Below, in pieces: positions 45,641 through 59,754 of a DNA stretch of 64,000 bases (position 1 is its first letter; each line of letters opens with the position of its first letter). The notes beneath the pieces are model-generated. The model did not search any database and was not told the DNA's origin. It was given only the letters and a program-made list of their open reading frames with translations. The stretch spans positions 434,001-498,000 of the forward strand of contig JAQFVV010012668.1 of NCBI GenBank assembly GCA_028023455.1, written 5' to 3'. A program made the translations under genes and the position numbers. Origin of the DNA: Epiperipatus broadwayi. Taxonomy: Eukaryota > Onychophora > Udeonychophora > Euonychophora > Peripatidae.

Positions 45641-47880
45641 AATCATCATCATTTTCAGAATTATAGATCCATTGCAGAATGAAGATCTCTCTAATTTTAA
45701 TTCAGTTTCTCCGATCTCTAGCCTCTTCAAAACATTACATCAGAAAATTCCTTATTTCATCTATTCATTCCACATATTTCTTTCAAGATCTTTTACAATC
45801 TCTTGGGATCCATTTTAAGATTTCAAATGCTATTTTTCACCTCTTCTACCAATATGTCCAGCACAGTTCCATTCCAATCTCTTAATTCTTTTAATGAGGC
45901 CAATAATACCTATTTATTATCTCACAATGTATTTCATTTTCAATCCTTTCTTGCTATTCCTATCAGATATTTCTTTTCCTTTGTTGAGTAGTCTGAAATT
46001 TCTGTATTGCTCTTATAACTGAAACACAGGCTTATTATATACACACCTGTGTATACATATGTGTAATAAATAGGGTATATGAGCACAGACTTTCACACAA
46101 TCCACCACTCTCCAGTCCATCTAATAACACTGATATACTCAAGCACATATATGCTGAAAAGATAAATAATCACCAATATACGTATTTCATGCTAAACCAG
46201 CAATCATCAGTTCGTCCAGATTATGGTTTAGCATGAAATACGTATATTGGTGATCATTTATCTTTTCAGCATATATGTGCTTGAGTGTATCAGTGTTATT
46301 AGATGGACTGAAGATTGGTGGGTTGTTTGAAAGTCTGTGCTTATATTGCTCTTATGTAAATTATTCAAGTACCAAATCAGTAAGAATTAATAAAACTCAT
46401 TTATTAAAAAGCTTTTTTTTTTCAACACATAGACATAAATATTTTTAATAATAAATTATTTCTACCAAAGGCACTCCATCCAAGTTTAATTCTATGATTA
46501 ATTTCATCTGTTATAATTCCATTTGTATTAATAATCTTATCAAGTATCTATAGTTGTTAACATTAGATTTTTTAGTATTTATCTTTAACATATTTTCTTA
46601 CTTGCAACATTTCCTGAAGCTCTTTATGCATTATTCATGAAATAACCATATCATTTACAAAATCTAGATAGTTTATAATCTTCATTTATTTTAACGTCCT
46701 TAATTTCCCATTTTAATCTGCAAAGTATTTCTTGCAAAACTACTGTAAAAAGTTTTGAAAATTATACATCTTTCTCAATGTCTTCTTAGTACAACTTTGT
46801 AATCTAATCATTGCTGTTGCATTTTGTTAAATATTCTTTAGAATATAATAATATCTTGATCCAATCCTTAAATTATTATAGAAATGCTTGTAGAATTAAA
46901 TGTATTTCTATAGTCTATAAATCCAAAGCATAATGACAAACTCACTGATCTTTATCACAACTTTTCTCAATACTTGGATGTGATTCAATATGCTATAACT
47001 ACTTTTAAATCCACATGTTCTTTTGATTGATAAAAATCCAAAATTAATTGCAGAAGAGTTGTAATTACCTTGGTAAAATATAAATTTGAAAAAAGACTAA
47101 GAGATCTATAATTTCTAATATCTTTATTAAAATTTAAAAATATCACTATTGTATTCTTCCAATCAACTAATACATTGTCATCATTTAGGCATGTGGTATA
47201 CAATTTTTCTATTTTTTCATCTATTTATTTTATGATATCAACTGTAATTTCATTATATCTCAGAGTTTACCCCCTTTTCATAGAGTTCACATCATGTCTC
47301 ACTTCTTCATTTAAAATGTGGGGCAATTCAGAAGATGTAGTAATTATAGAAAATGAACCTCTTTCATTTCTATTACCATAACCAAATTTATCCACATTAC
47401 TTTCATCTTTCAATTATTTATCTATTCTAGTATTAAAGCTTCCCATAACAATTTAAAAAATGTTGTTTGGTCTAAACAAAAACATTTTCTACATCTGTAT
47501 AAAAATTCTCTACTTCTTCATCACTTATTGTGGCATAAATTTAAATTATCCCCAATTGGTATCCTCCATTAATTTGAATAAGTAATAGTGTCATTCTGTC
47601 TGATATAGCATCAGTCTCCACTTTATTGTTCTATTTTTTATTTATAATGAATCACACTCCATTTGTGCTTCCAATATTTGTGCCGTTATAATAAAATATA
47701 TATCAATTTTTTAAATCAATTGTCTTCTTCACTTTTTCTTCTCATTTTACAAATACCAACTATGTCCCATTTAATACCAGACAATTCTTTTAATCACTGG
47801 AAAGTAATCTCAGTTGTAAGTGCCTAAATAAAAAATCTTAATTTACAGTAATGAGATCAACTTTCCCTTAGTTGAATGAT
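45640..47880 (-). mobile_element. Decayed RTE-like LINE (endonuclease, RT and C-terminal motifs)
   Basis: Reading down the minus strand, the endonuclease segment gives NKVETDAISDRMTLLLIQIN and then IYATISDEEVENFY (about 47,500-47,630), the dR--l--i and YAPT--D-E---FY pattern. RT follows: VDWKNTIVIFLNFN and IRNYRSLSLFSNLYF (46,985-47,203; family NYRPISLLS). Then LFTVVLQEILCRLKWEIKD with a degenerate catalytic box FVND at 46,650-46,661 (family FADD). Beyond an inserted palindrome come KRLEWNCAGHIGRR (45,841-45,883; family WAGHVAR) and EEARDRRN (about 45,700-45,728). An ATCATCATC run at 45,640 may be the tail. The order is that of an RTE/BovB-group LINE. Numerous stops make it dead. Confidence 0.75.
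46083..46340. repeat. Near-perfect palindrome made of the dispersed repeat (117-bp arms)
   Basis: Arms 46,083-46,199 and 46,224-46,340 are reverse complements with only a handful of mismatches (both contain AAGCACATATATGCTGAAAA and ATATACGTATTTCATGCTAA or their complement). They enclose a 24-base loop that contains ATCATCAGTTCGTCCAG. The arm sequence matches the body of the dispersed repeats at 3,170-3,842. The palindrome interrupts the RTE-like LINE, so it arrived later. Confidence 0.85.
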
Positions 47881-50800
47881 ATCCACCATTATGAAAATTA
47901 GATTTACCCTCTCCCTCATCCATAAATGCATTTAATGGTAAGCACATATTATTATTTTATATAGGGTGGGGATATTATTTTTTAACTAAATTTCTTCAAT
48001 TCTTTATGCATAATTAATTATTTACATTTTATTTACAACAATTATTTAAACATTTATAAACAAACAAACAAAAAAGTGGGAAAAAAAATTATCAATAACA
48101 TTATCAAATTAAAAATAACGTCCTATATATATTTCTCAAAAGAAAAAATAATGAATAAAATAAAAAGCTTAAAAACATTATGGAAGTTTTGATCTTAAAT
48201 CCATACAATTAACACATATTTCCATTTCTGTGATAAGACTATATTACAAAACTGTTTTACTATTCACAGATAAATGTTTATGATATTTCTGTTTTGCAAG
48301 TCAATTCTTGCTTATGACTCATGTTAGTCATAGACATTATTTCAAATTTACCATTTCAAATAATATATTTGTGCTATGCAAGAATTACTGCTTCACGTAT
48401 AAATATATTTAATATGTAATAAAATGTGCTACCCATGTCCATTAAATTACAATGCATTCTCATTCACCGATAAATCATAAAATCCATGAAATGTTAAAAA
48501 TTATTTTATGGTTTTAAAAACATTTCACAACTGCATTTACTAGCATCTGATTTGTAAATAATTCTGTATCATTAGCAATAATAAATTAAAATTTAATGAA
48601 TTAGTATTTCACAACAGAACTTGCATACATGACATTAATAGCAAATGAAAACAATGTTTAACTGAAACTTAATGTAAACAATAATATTCTAATTTGTACA
48701 TTTTAAATTAAATAAAAAATAAATATTTTGAGATTAGACTTGTCAAATAAAATTTCATATCTATTGATTCTAATCTATCATATTAATGAACAACATACTT
48801 TTTCATTGATATATTTTTGTAAAGCAATGCTCACAGCTATTTTGTGTGCAGGTTCTGAGATGCCCAACACTGACTCTGTTTATATATTTTCTTTTTTAGT
48901 ATATGCATTAAATATTTAAAAATGTTGAACATAATATGTATAAATTTTATACTATATGGATAGTTACAAGAGATATACATAAATACTTTAAAAAGATTGA
49001 TAGTTAATGATATTAATACATATTGCAGAAAAGCATAATTTAAATACAGCACTGTCATAGTAAGAAGCTTTTAAGTTGGAAATACCTTAATGCTATTGCA
49101 TTGAAGTTTCCAATTATGTATTGTTGAATTACTTTTAAGCTGTCAAATATTAATTATCCAGTAAAGCTCAGAAAAAAAAAATGCTGGATTAAATGTACTG
49201 TACCCTTATTCTCAAAAAAAGACTATTTAAAATATGGGGTTCTCATGCCTTTATGTAACTATGAATAACGTTTTATAAATTAGGATGGTTTATAATTCAT
49301 TTAATGTTTGTTAATATGATTTTTTGTTTTTTAAAAAGTAAAGTTTTTGATAGCCATTGGAAAGCTCTGTAATAAGTTGTTACCAACAGGATTAGTTTAA
49401 TATGGAAAGCAGTGAAGTATTACAATGAAATGTTTCTTAGAAAAATAACTCCAAACAAAAAAAACAAACAAATATGGCTCTAATATCCGAATAAATTTAA
49501 ATACACAGATTGGTACACACATTACAGTTAACATTATGACCATACACACTATATATATTCTGGCATTTGAATTGTCTAAAAGCTTTAATGCTTAGTTTGT
49601 AATCTAAATTGTCAAGAACACTGTCTTAATTAGAATTTGAATTAAATTATGTTTTGAGTGTTACTGTTCAAATTATTTTTTTCTAACTCCAAATATTATT
49701 TTATTTTTTCCTGCCAAATTTAATCCAACTTCAGTACTTATTAATCTATAAGTACTCTTTTTGATTCTTACTTAAAGTTGTTTTTAGTATTAAACTAAAT
49801 TATGTAAAAACCAGACCAAATTTAATATAAACAAAAAAATTTTAAATATTGTAATATATATTGACATTTTGATTGTTATAGTATAATCATTTTCAAGATT
49901 AATAATAATAATTTAAGAGATATAGTTTTTCTTTAAAAATGTATTTTATTTTTAAAAAAGAATATTAGTGTACTCGTTTTATATATTTCTGGTATATTTT
50001 GTGTATATTATTTTTTGTTTTTATTTCATATTTTTAAATTAAAAAATTAAATATCATTAATCTTGAAAAAGATTATTAAAAAAATAATGAAACCTTGGAA
50101 ATACATCGGCGATTTATAATAAAATATATAATATATTTTGTTCAAATTAAATTTATTTAGTTTTCTGCAAGATTTAGTTCAGTAATAAAAATAAAGTTTA
50201 AGAAAGATTCAAAAGAAACATACATTAATAACTGTCGAAATTAAATTTCTCTCTCTATACATCACACGCACGCACACACAAAATATTTCAACTCAAACCT
50301 TTGCTCATTCTAAGTAATAATCCTTTAATAATAATGATCTATCATTTTTACTACATATAATCCGATTACTTTCTAGGATTTTTATATAGTCATTCCAAAT
50401 AAATTTATTTAATTTAATGAAAGTTAAAAGCAATAGTTTTAATTAAACTATCTCTTGTAATGCATTGTCATATTGAACGAATTAATCATCTTGTTTGATA
50501 ATGACATGATAATAGCATAATCAATTCTGGACATATTTAATAGAATTACTGTCTTTTTATTTTTGAATTGGCTTCAGATATAAGCAAATTATTTTTCTCT
50601 TTCTTAGCTCTAAACATTCCTGATAATAAAGCAGCCACTGTACCGTTATTACACTGTCTATTAAGTAAAGCATAACTTAGATTTTAAATTATTTTTCATA
50701 TATATTTTAATTACACGGTTAAAAGGGAATCTTGTCAATCCTGTGGGAAGGGGATAATTTCTTTCCAGGCAGAGCAATTACATGATAGTGATGTGTAGTT

Positions 50801-53000
50801 TTTCCCCACACGGAATTAATGTACAGTTAATGGAAAATTGTGTGTTCTCATTTGTTTGCTAGTTGGTCGATTTTATTTTCAATATATAATTGATTACTTT
50901 TGGAATTAAATGTCTGCTTATTGATAGATAATTAGGATACTAGAAAAACAGTAATATTCTTAATTGCTTTATGGAAATAAAGAAGAAATCTGATTTTTTC
51001 TACTTTAAAAGATTTAAAAAAGTTTTCAAGACGTTTTACGCTTGAACTTATAAACTTTCTGGTTGTTAAAATGAAAAACTTTTTGAGGGCAGAAAGTGAA
51101 TATAGAAAAAAACAATTTAAAAGTCAATGAGTTTTCTAAAGTAAATCTAAGCATTTTCTGTGCTTGTATTTGTATCTTTCTTTATAAATAGATATGTATG
51201 GCTAGATTTTATATTTTTACATCTCTACATATAACCATTGGATGTTTAATAATTGGTGATCAAACAATCTTCCAGTTGTCATGGGAGACAAGGATCTTTT
51301 CATAAGTCTTCTAATATTGGTCCTGGGTCTTTATTTAGAGATACTTATTTAAAACATTTATAAATCAATATCTGCTATGCAAGACTATTTTATGTCAGCC
51401 TCTTTTTAGCCTAATTAAATGAATCTAAAACTAACTTGTTCTATTCATTAAAGATAAACATAAAATTCTACACATATTATTTATATTCTATATCACTTTA
51501 GTTTATATGGATATTCAATTTTTAATAATTTAAAATAATAATAAAAAATTAATTATCATATGATACAAAACCTTCTTCTTTTCATGGATATCTGAAATAA
51601 ATAAATAGTATAAAACCCTATATAATGTTTATTTAAATTTTCAGTATCATTTCAGTTTATAATAATAAGGAAAAATATTTATTCTTGAAATCAAAAAATT
51701 AACAAATTCAAAAAAGCTCTGGAACCAACAAGAATTTTTAATTAATGATAATCTAATTGTATTATATATTTGTGATGCAATTATTAAAAAAAAAAAGAAC
51801 ATATATATATTAAGACATCAACAAGAATAAAACTTACTATTCTTTTTTAATTTTTGTTATAATGAAAATTGATGGTTATGATGCAAATAGTTTATGGACA
51901 ATAAATGGAATTTATCACCCACTGATTTATATAAATGTCGACAAATATGAACTACATATATTAATGACTATCAAATGTATGATAACAATAGCAAACATGA
52001 AAAACAATAAAAACACTAATGAATCTGTCTCCTAGTTGGAATCTCTGTAAAATTCTTCAGAATTTGTTAGAAGTTAAACTCAAAAAAGAAAAAAAAAATC
52101 ATATGCTAATTAGATAAATAGCAAAAGTAAAAGATTTTATTTGTTCATCAAAATGAAATCATGTAAAAAAATTTTTTTTAAACAATTTATGCACTTTGAT
52201 CAGGCTAATTTTCTTTTACTTAAATTATTTTTCAACTAAACTTTGATGAATTATATACTATGCTACAATATTATTTTTTTGAATTGTGATAATAAATTTG
52301 GGAAAATCTTAAACATTATTTTATGAATCTGACTAGAGCTGTTTAATTTTGTTTTGTTTAGCTACTTTGCGTTGATATGTTGAACTTAATCATTTCATTC
52401 TGATGTCTGAAAGTCAACTAAAAATCTCTATTTTACTGAATTTAAAAAACTATCTAGTATAAAAAAAAGGTATTTTATCAACATATTTAATAAATAAATA
52501 AAAAGCATATAAATCTACTTCACTAAGTTGAGAAACAAATTATTTACAGAATTTTACATGCAATTTCATAACAGTTACATTGCAATGAATTGATTTATAC
52601 TATTGAGTTAAAACCAAAATATTTAAAAGCATTTCAATATAAAAAATTTGAAGAAAAAAATTACTTGACATTTCATAAAATATGCAATATAATGGTTCAA
52701 TAATTGAAAGACAAAAACCATCAATTTCTGGTAAATGCAGAATATCTTAAAAATCCAGAAGATATATATAAATAGTGCTAAATTATAGAAGTACTTTAAA
52801 ATGTTTATTCAAGAGCATCTTTCTATTTTTAATGAAGAATTTTTTTATGAAACTAATTTTGTTTTATTTGATGATAATTTTCCAAAGATATATCTACTAA
52901 TTTTTTTTTTTAAAAAATTAAAATTGTATTGACCTTTTGAAAATATTGTATAAAAATAAAAGGCACATAGTAAAAATAAAAAAAAATGCATATTGACTTA
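47881..53000. other. AT-rich spacer
   Basis: No gene or repeat boundary is supported. 50,700-50,880 is less AT-rich, with GGGAATCTTGTCAATCC, GGAAGGGGATAATTTCTTTCC-type symmetry and several TAAT-core motifs. A short CACACGCACGCACACAC run lies near 50,263. Confidence 0.5.
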
Positions 53001-53012
53001 TTTTTCAGGAGT

Positions 53013-53085
53013 TCATAAGAGGTTCGAACACCAGATCTCCAAATGCCAAAATCAATCCTAACACCTCCCAATTCCAGTACAAAAT
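53013..53085 (-). repeat. Possible tRNA-like (SINE head) fragment
   Basis: On the minus strand GGTGTTCGAACCTC contains GTTCGAACC, a good B-box core, about 45 bp downstream of GGGAGGTGTTAGGATTG, which could stand for an A box. It is a less AT-rich patch in AT-rich surroundings. No duplication or tail is visible. Confidence 0.3.
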
Positions 53086-56000
53086 TGAAAGCTAAAGTTG
53101 CATGGAGTTCTTATTCTTAGTGTTTAACTAAAATCACAGTTAGGACAGCAAACACTCAATTTTAAATATATATATATTTTACAAACATTTTCTAATTTTA
53201 TAAATGTCATAGATAAGAGTATTCTGCTGTTTGAGATTGAAAAGATAATTTGACCAAAAACATTATAAATAATTTTTTCCTTCATAAATTTGTTTCTTTG
53301 GAAGTTAATATCATTTTGATAATCTATTCTCACCAAAGTCTCTTTTATTTAATTCATTTTGAAGTTAATTTTGGCATTGTCTGATTTCAAACACAATATT
53401 GGATGTATGAATAAATCTTTATTTTTACTTTATTATATAACTCTTAATTTAATGGGTTTTTTTTTATTTTTTTTTTTTTTTTTGATGACCAACTTCCTGG
53501 CAATTCATAAAATATAATCATATGCTTAATTTTTATTTTAGTTTTTTTCAGACAATTTTTCTGATTTTGTGAGCTTACTCACATTTTAAGAGTTTTAAAC
53601 ATTTTGACTGATTCTTCTTTAAACATTTTTTTGCTTATTTTCTGAGAAGTCATTAATAAATAAAAGAATATTCTGACTAAATATTATAGTTTTGATTGCC
53701 TCTACAGCATCAGGCTTACATAAAGTTTCTTACAAAAGTACAAATACAGCAATTCTAAAAGAACTAAAAATTCAAGCCCAAAATAAGAAAATTAACAAAG
53801 TATTTCTTATAATCCAGTGATGCCAATCTTATAATTTTATGATAATTAATATAGACACTCTTGTTACAGTTTAATTCACATACTCCACTGTTATTTTATT
53901 TGAAACAGAGCTGTCTGATTAAAATAGCATTAATTAAAAGTCAAAAATGGAGGCAATGTTAACCTCTAACTCAGCATGAAAGCCTATCTAGAAACATAAT
54001 AAATATGTTTATGGTGAATTTTCTTCTTTTTTCATTTGCACTGTACCTGGTAAAAATAAAAAGTTTGGAAGAAAAAAAATGCTGCATCCAATCAAATTAA
54101 ATTTATTATTATTAATATTTAGAGAAAACACTTTTAATAATAAATATTGAGTAGTATATATAAACCTCTAAAAACATTCAAACTGTTTAAGTTTGAAGAG
54201 GTTACATTGTTAGTATCCACTTAGCCAGAATATTTATGGCCAAACTATTTAATGTTTCTCTTTCACATATCCGCATTCATTAATGAAGAAATAAAATCTG
54301 TCAGAATCAAGTGAAATGGAATAATTATTGCTCACTGAGAGAAAATGACAGACATTATGAAGAATTGTAATTAAAAATATAAAAACAAAGTAGAACAAAT
54401 CATGATAAAGATGTTAAAAAAATAACCTCATAAATACTAAAACTTTTTTTGTAAGATATACATATAGAATATTCATGGCTGATCCATTATATGAATGATA
54501 TAATAAAAAAATAGTGCATGAGTATAAAAACTGGATAATGATTGCTTAAATATAGATCAAGTGATTGGAAAGCATTAATTATTATTTTCTCAACCATTGC
54601 AAAAATTTATGTCAAATAATAACTAAATAAAATAAAGCATCTGACTGATTCTTTCAATTATGAAACATAGTCTTAAAACTGTCGTGATTTGAGAAACATT
54701 ATTATGATATTCTAATAGGTCCATCATTATTCTGCATTAATGTATCACAACTGGAAATCAATCAAATATTTTGAATTTCAGGTTCATTACATAATACAAA
54801 TGTTTTTATATAACATGCTCATTATCCAAAATAGCTATTTTTCAATTCATAAATGATCATGCAGTGAAATTTGACATTAAAGAATAGAGGGATAATATTA
54901 GACACCTTCTGAAGCTTCATGATTCAACTAATTAAAGTATTATCAAGCTTATATGTATAATTTTTAAATAATGAGTGAAAAATCAATGTCTTTGACTAAC
55001 CTCTAGAAAAAGCGAAACTTTTATTTTCTCTCTAGGAATGATTAATATTCTTTCTGATACTGTTCAAAGTGTTGTATTAAAAATGAAACAATAATTATCT
55101 TTATTTATACCTGCTTCCTATCCTGGTGATAAATACTAAAAATTGCCATTATTATTTTGCAATGTTCTCTTTTTTATCATGTTGATCTATTCCAAAAGAA
55201 GAATGATGGATTGGAGCCAAAACTAAAATGCAAAACTTCCAGCTACATTGAACTATGAGTTAGTTATGCAACTAAATATCATGCCATAGTAAAGTAATAT
55301 AATGCTCCTAAATAATGATAATAAAAATTACAAGGACATTATTTAAAAATCATCATTGTTGTATAATTCTAATTATTTAAATATATATAATAGAAGCAAA
55401 AAAATGTTTTCATATTTTAAAATGCCTTTATCAAGGTGTATAGTAGTAATCTTTTCTAAATCTTATATTCAATTTTATTCTTTATTAATATTTGATCCAC
55501 ATTTTTTTATTTAAGTTTATTTCCAAACTATACTAATCTCTAATCATCTTTTTTTTTTTGATAATTATCAAAAAACAAAATTATCTCTAATCATCTTAAG
55601 TCTTACAGAATTTCTTTATACATGTCATCAATAATTAAATAGTTAGTTGCTAGGTTACATAACATTTGGGCTCAGAAGTGATAGGCAGAGATTATGATCC
55701 AGAAGTCTTTAGATTTTGAGTAAATTACTCTTACTACCATCATAAACCATATCGGACAATATAAATACAACATTCACATTCAAAAATAAACGGAGTAACA
55801 AATTGACAGCTAATTTTAATTAATTAATAACCCCTTTAAATTTATTTCGTTTACTTAATTTTTTATGACATTTAAATTTTTATTTTTAATTCCAAGCAAA
55901 AAGCTTGCGTATTCGAGCAACGTGTTTTACATTTTCGATTCCTTTTTTGCTCATTTTATAAATAGTATTTCATTTATTTTTATATTCGATAGTTTCCACT

Positions 56001-57895
56001 AAATAATTAAACAATTTTCTTAAAATCAGTTTCCTATTCTTTTATTATTATTAATAATAATTATTTATTATTATTACTACATTCCGTTTCTTATGAAAGT
56101 ATTGATAAGAAAAAATATTTTTATATAGTTTCTTAGCATTATTTATTATCTTCCTTATTCACCTTTTCAGCTCACCCTTCTACATATTCCAGATGGAAAT
56201 TAATTTTCCATCACTGTTAACATACTTTACTATCGAATTTATTCCAGCTCTGTTATGATAGGTGCTGCCATCTTACTAAATTCTAAAAAAAACTTTTCAG
56301 TCTTGAAAACAAGAATATCATAAAGAGTAAGTTAAGGAATATTTATTTATATGCACAGACATGAAAAAAATAACTGGAACTGTAATTTTTCTCTTATATT
56401 TTCTACTCTTTTCTAAATAATTTGATAATAAAAAAAAGAAAAGTTGAAAGTAATATGCATACAATAATATCCATTCTTGATAGAAGATTTCTTTCCTAAC
56501 AGCTGGTCAAGTAATTCGTTCAATGAAAACAAACATTAACCAGTTGTAAATACACATTGTTTAGTCTTTGAAACTAATCTTGGTAACCATTTTATAGTTA
56601 AATAATTAGAATTTAAATTCCATTTAACCTCAACTATTAAACAGTTTACAATGAAAAAAAAAACTAAGAATTATTTTTATTATACTAACAGTGTAGTTAA
56701 TCTTTATCTAGACATAATTAACTTTGAAATTATATTATTTTTTTCATATTTAGATTAAAAAGAGATATACTAAAATTTTAAAAAATAATATTGATTTATG
56801 TATCACTACATATATATAATAGTGGGAGGTAATATGCCTATATTCAAAAACTAACAAAATCAACCACAAGATGGTAATTTTTTTTGTTACACATTATTTA
56901 AATTCTATCAAGAAAATATTTTTACCTTCTTTGTGCAGATAAATGTGACTTCTGACCATAAAATACTTCTTCAAGTAGATCAAATACATGAATCACTTGA
57001 AATAAGCCAGGAAAATGGAAGATGTGAAGAAATCTTAAATTTAGTTAAGATTTAAAGTATTTCTACTGATACAGTCTGTATGCTGTAACTAATATCAGAA
57101 TAAAAGTATAAATAGATCATCAAGATTTATATAACTCTAAATATTGAGATATTAAAACAAATTGTACTAAACTGATGACAATCAATAGCAAAATACCATT
57201 AATTACCTAGTTAGTAAATTCTGCTTTTGGGCATCAAACTTAACATGTATACACATGAACTGAGAGAGAAGCCCCAAATGTTTTAAAAAAATCACAACCT
57301 GAGGAAGATTCTGGTTATTTCTAGCACAATTTACAGATAAAACAGCTTTAAAATAAGCTACTGCTAAAATAATAAAGGTTTGCACATTTTTTATCCCTAT
57401 TTATTCTTTAATTAATCCATTTTCTGATCAATATTGGACTGGTTGCACAGAATTGCCATAGGCCAGCACTTTGAAAGTAAAAACTTCTGTCTGTTTGGAA
57501 TTTTAATACTTCTTTCCTTGTTAATGTAACAAAAAAATCAAACCTAAATCATAGTTTTGATAGACAAACACATACCCTTATATATAAAAATATTATAGTC
57601 TCACCATTTACTATTGTTTCACTTCATTCTTCACTTTTTAAAAATGTATTTTAAATACTTATCAATATGCATATTAACTAAACATATAAAATTGTAAATG
57701 TTAAAACCTGTAATATATGTGTATTATCATATCATACTAGTGAATTTCTTTTAAATTTGGCAGTCTTCCATTTTGATACTCATTAGATATATATGCTCTA
57801 CCTGCTGGTGGAGCAACAACACACATGCCAAATTACATTAGAATAAGCTAATCAACAAGCTTCATTTTTTCTGTAAAAACCACAAACAAACAAAA
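53086..57895. other. AT-rich spacer
   Basis: No gene recognised. Notable simple features are a near-continuous T tract around 53,458-53,483, a short direct duplication CTCTAATCATCTT (55,535 and 55,585 region), and ATT/AAT runs at 56,041-56,080. Confidence 0.55.
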
Positions 57896-57899
57896 AAGA

Positions 57900-58030
57900 A
57901 AAAAATAATATGTTTGAAAATATAAAAATGCAATTTTTTTTTTTTTTGGAAAACAAACCTGAAATTAATATATTTTTGAAAATATGAAAATAATGTATTT
58001 TTTTTTTTTTTTTTAGAAAACAATCGTAAA
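57900..58030. repeat. Two-unit tandem repeat, period about 60-65 bp
   Basis: The unit TTTGAAAATAT(A/G)AAAAT followed by a long T run, then (T/A)(G)GAAAACAA and AATATATTTGA-like sequence occurs twice. The second T tract is longer. The 70-residue minus-strand frame over it is Lys/Phe-rich repeat translation. Confidence 0.65.
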
Positions 58031-58419
58031 ATAATATATTTGATTACCAATAATAGTTCAGAGAATAATCTCAAAAATTATCATTCAAAGTTTTTCTCTA
58101 GATGGAAATATAGATCAGAAAATTATGTAATTACTTAGTAACAAATATACACTATAATTTCAAACATAGAGATTCTTATTAAGTATATGAGTGATAGATG
58201 TCAATTACTAAATTTAAACTAAAAATAAATTATTCCTATGTTATATATAAAATCCATAGTTTCTCTGTTGTCTGATTCATGAATGAATGTTTGACCAATG
58301 ATGTCACAACTCCTACATTCTTGCAAAGGAATTCTGCCATTAAATAAAAAAATTCTTGGGGAAAAAATCAGTATGAGTGCTCTTGACTACAGAGATGTAG
58401 TATATATTTTATAGTAAAG

Positions 58420-58990
58420 GTTTCAATCCAGCTTCAGAAATAGCCAAAAATGGAGATTCGTAATTGGATATTAAGATACTCTGTGCTTTCACAGTCTGTC
58501 AGTCCCCTAATATAATTCAGACGAATGACATGCTTAGCAATGTTAACTTATAAATTAATAAAAGAACATATTTACATTAAATCTTAAAAAAAAAATTGTT
58601 AAAGCAATCAATTAAAAAAATATTACAAATATTACATTTAATTAATTTTTTTTTTACAAAAACCATCGGCGTTTTTGTATTCTGTATCTGCCAGCTTCAG
58701 AAAGCACCATAAATACCAATTCGTAATTTGATATTAAGGCACTCTGTGCTTTCATGGACTGACATTTCTCTAATAAATGGTAACTTAATTCAGAGAACAC
58801 TCCAGTAAATGTATATTTGAAACTATAAAACTATCAAATATAACAGAAATATTTAAAAATGTAAATTTTAATTTAACTTTATTAAAATTTGGAAATTCAT
58901 TTATATACTATTAAAATGTTTGTTTAATTTACATTAAATCTTTAAAAAATTGTGTTAGAGCAACCAATGAAAAAAAATTGTAGGCCTTTG
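58420..58990 (+). repeat. Direct repeat, two diverged units
   Basis: CCAGCTTCAGAAA, then (A)TTCGTAATT-GATATTAAG, then CTCTGTGCTTTCA occur at about 58,430-58,495 and again at about 58,691-58,761. TTTACATTAAATCTT followed by AGCAA(T/C)CAAT also occurs twice (58,571 and 58,929 regions). The units point the same way with a period of about 260-360 bp, so insertions separate parts of the second copy. No coding potential. Confidence 0.7.
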
Positions 58991-59678
58991 CAAGACCAGG
59001 GTTCCAACATTAACAAACAGTATAACTATTAATAAAGTTAAAAAAACTTATGACTCACTAATAAGTCCTATGTCCCCAACTATGACTGGGTGACCAGCAA
59101 ACAAATATACAATAAAACTTGACATAATAACAGCACATATATTTAGCAATAGTAATTTATTAATAATTTGGAAAAATAATTACTATACTGATTTTTAACA
59201 CTAATATAAAGTCTGCATTTGAGAGAGCTTAATTCACTGGTATATTGAATACTGTTTATACAATTAAGGAAAAGCTATTAACTAACTTAAATACAACCCT
59301 CAACAAGCCTTGTGAGGCATTTCACAATAAAAATGACCAAGACAGTCTGCTAAAAGCACTAGTTGGCTTAGTGACCTACAAGAACTGAGATCCTGGGAAA
59401 AAAAATCTTCAGATGATGATCACTACTGCTCTTTAACTCACAGAAGTAATAACAGTAGCAGCTACTCCAGAAAAAGCTAGCAGTCCTTTTTCTCTAGCTT
59501 TTTACATAATCTCTTCCTTTGTTTCCCTCATTTTTTCTGGAGTAAATACTTTGATTTTAATCAGTTCATATTATTTAGTTTGTTATCATACAACAAAATT
59601 CCTTGGCTTTTTAATTATACAATTAATTACTCTCATATGAATTTATTTCCATATATGGTAACTTTACAAGATCTATAA
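58991..59678. other. Spacer left of the large inverted repeat
   Basis: Contains a nested hairpin (TACTCCAGAAAAAGCTAG at about 59,464 and its complement ending near 59,546). Contains GAATTTATTTCCATAT at about 59,639, which recurs just right of the large inverted repeat. No gene. Confidence 0.5.
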
Positions 59679-59754
59679 GGTAGTTGTGACCTATGCCAAA
59701 TGTGGCCACCAGGAGACACTGCAGTACCATCAACAACCATCACAAAGCATGCAA

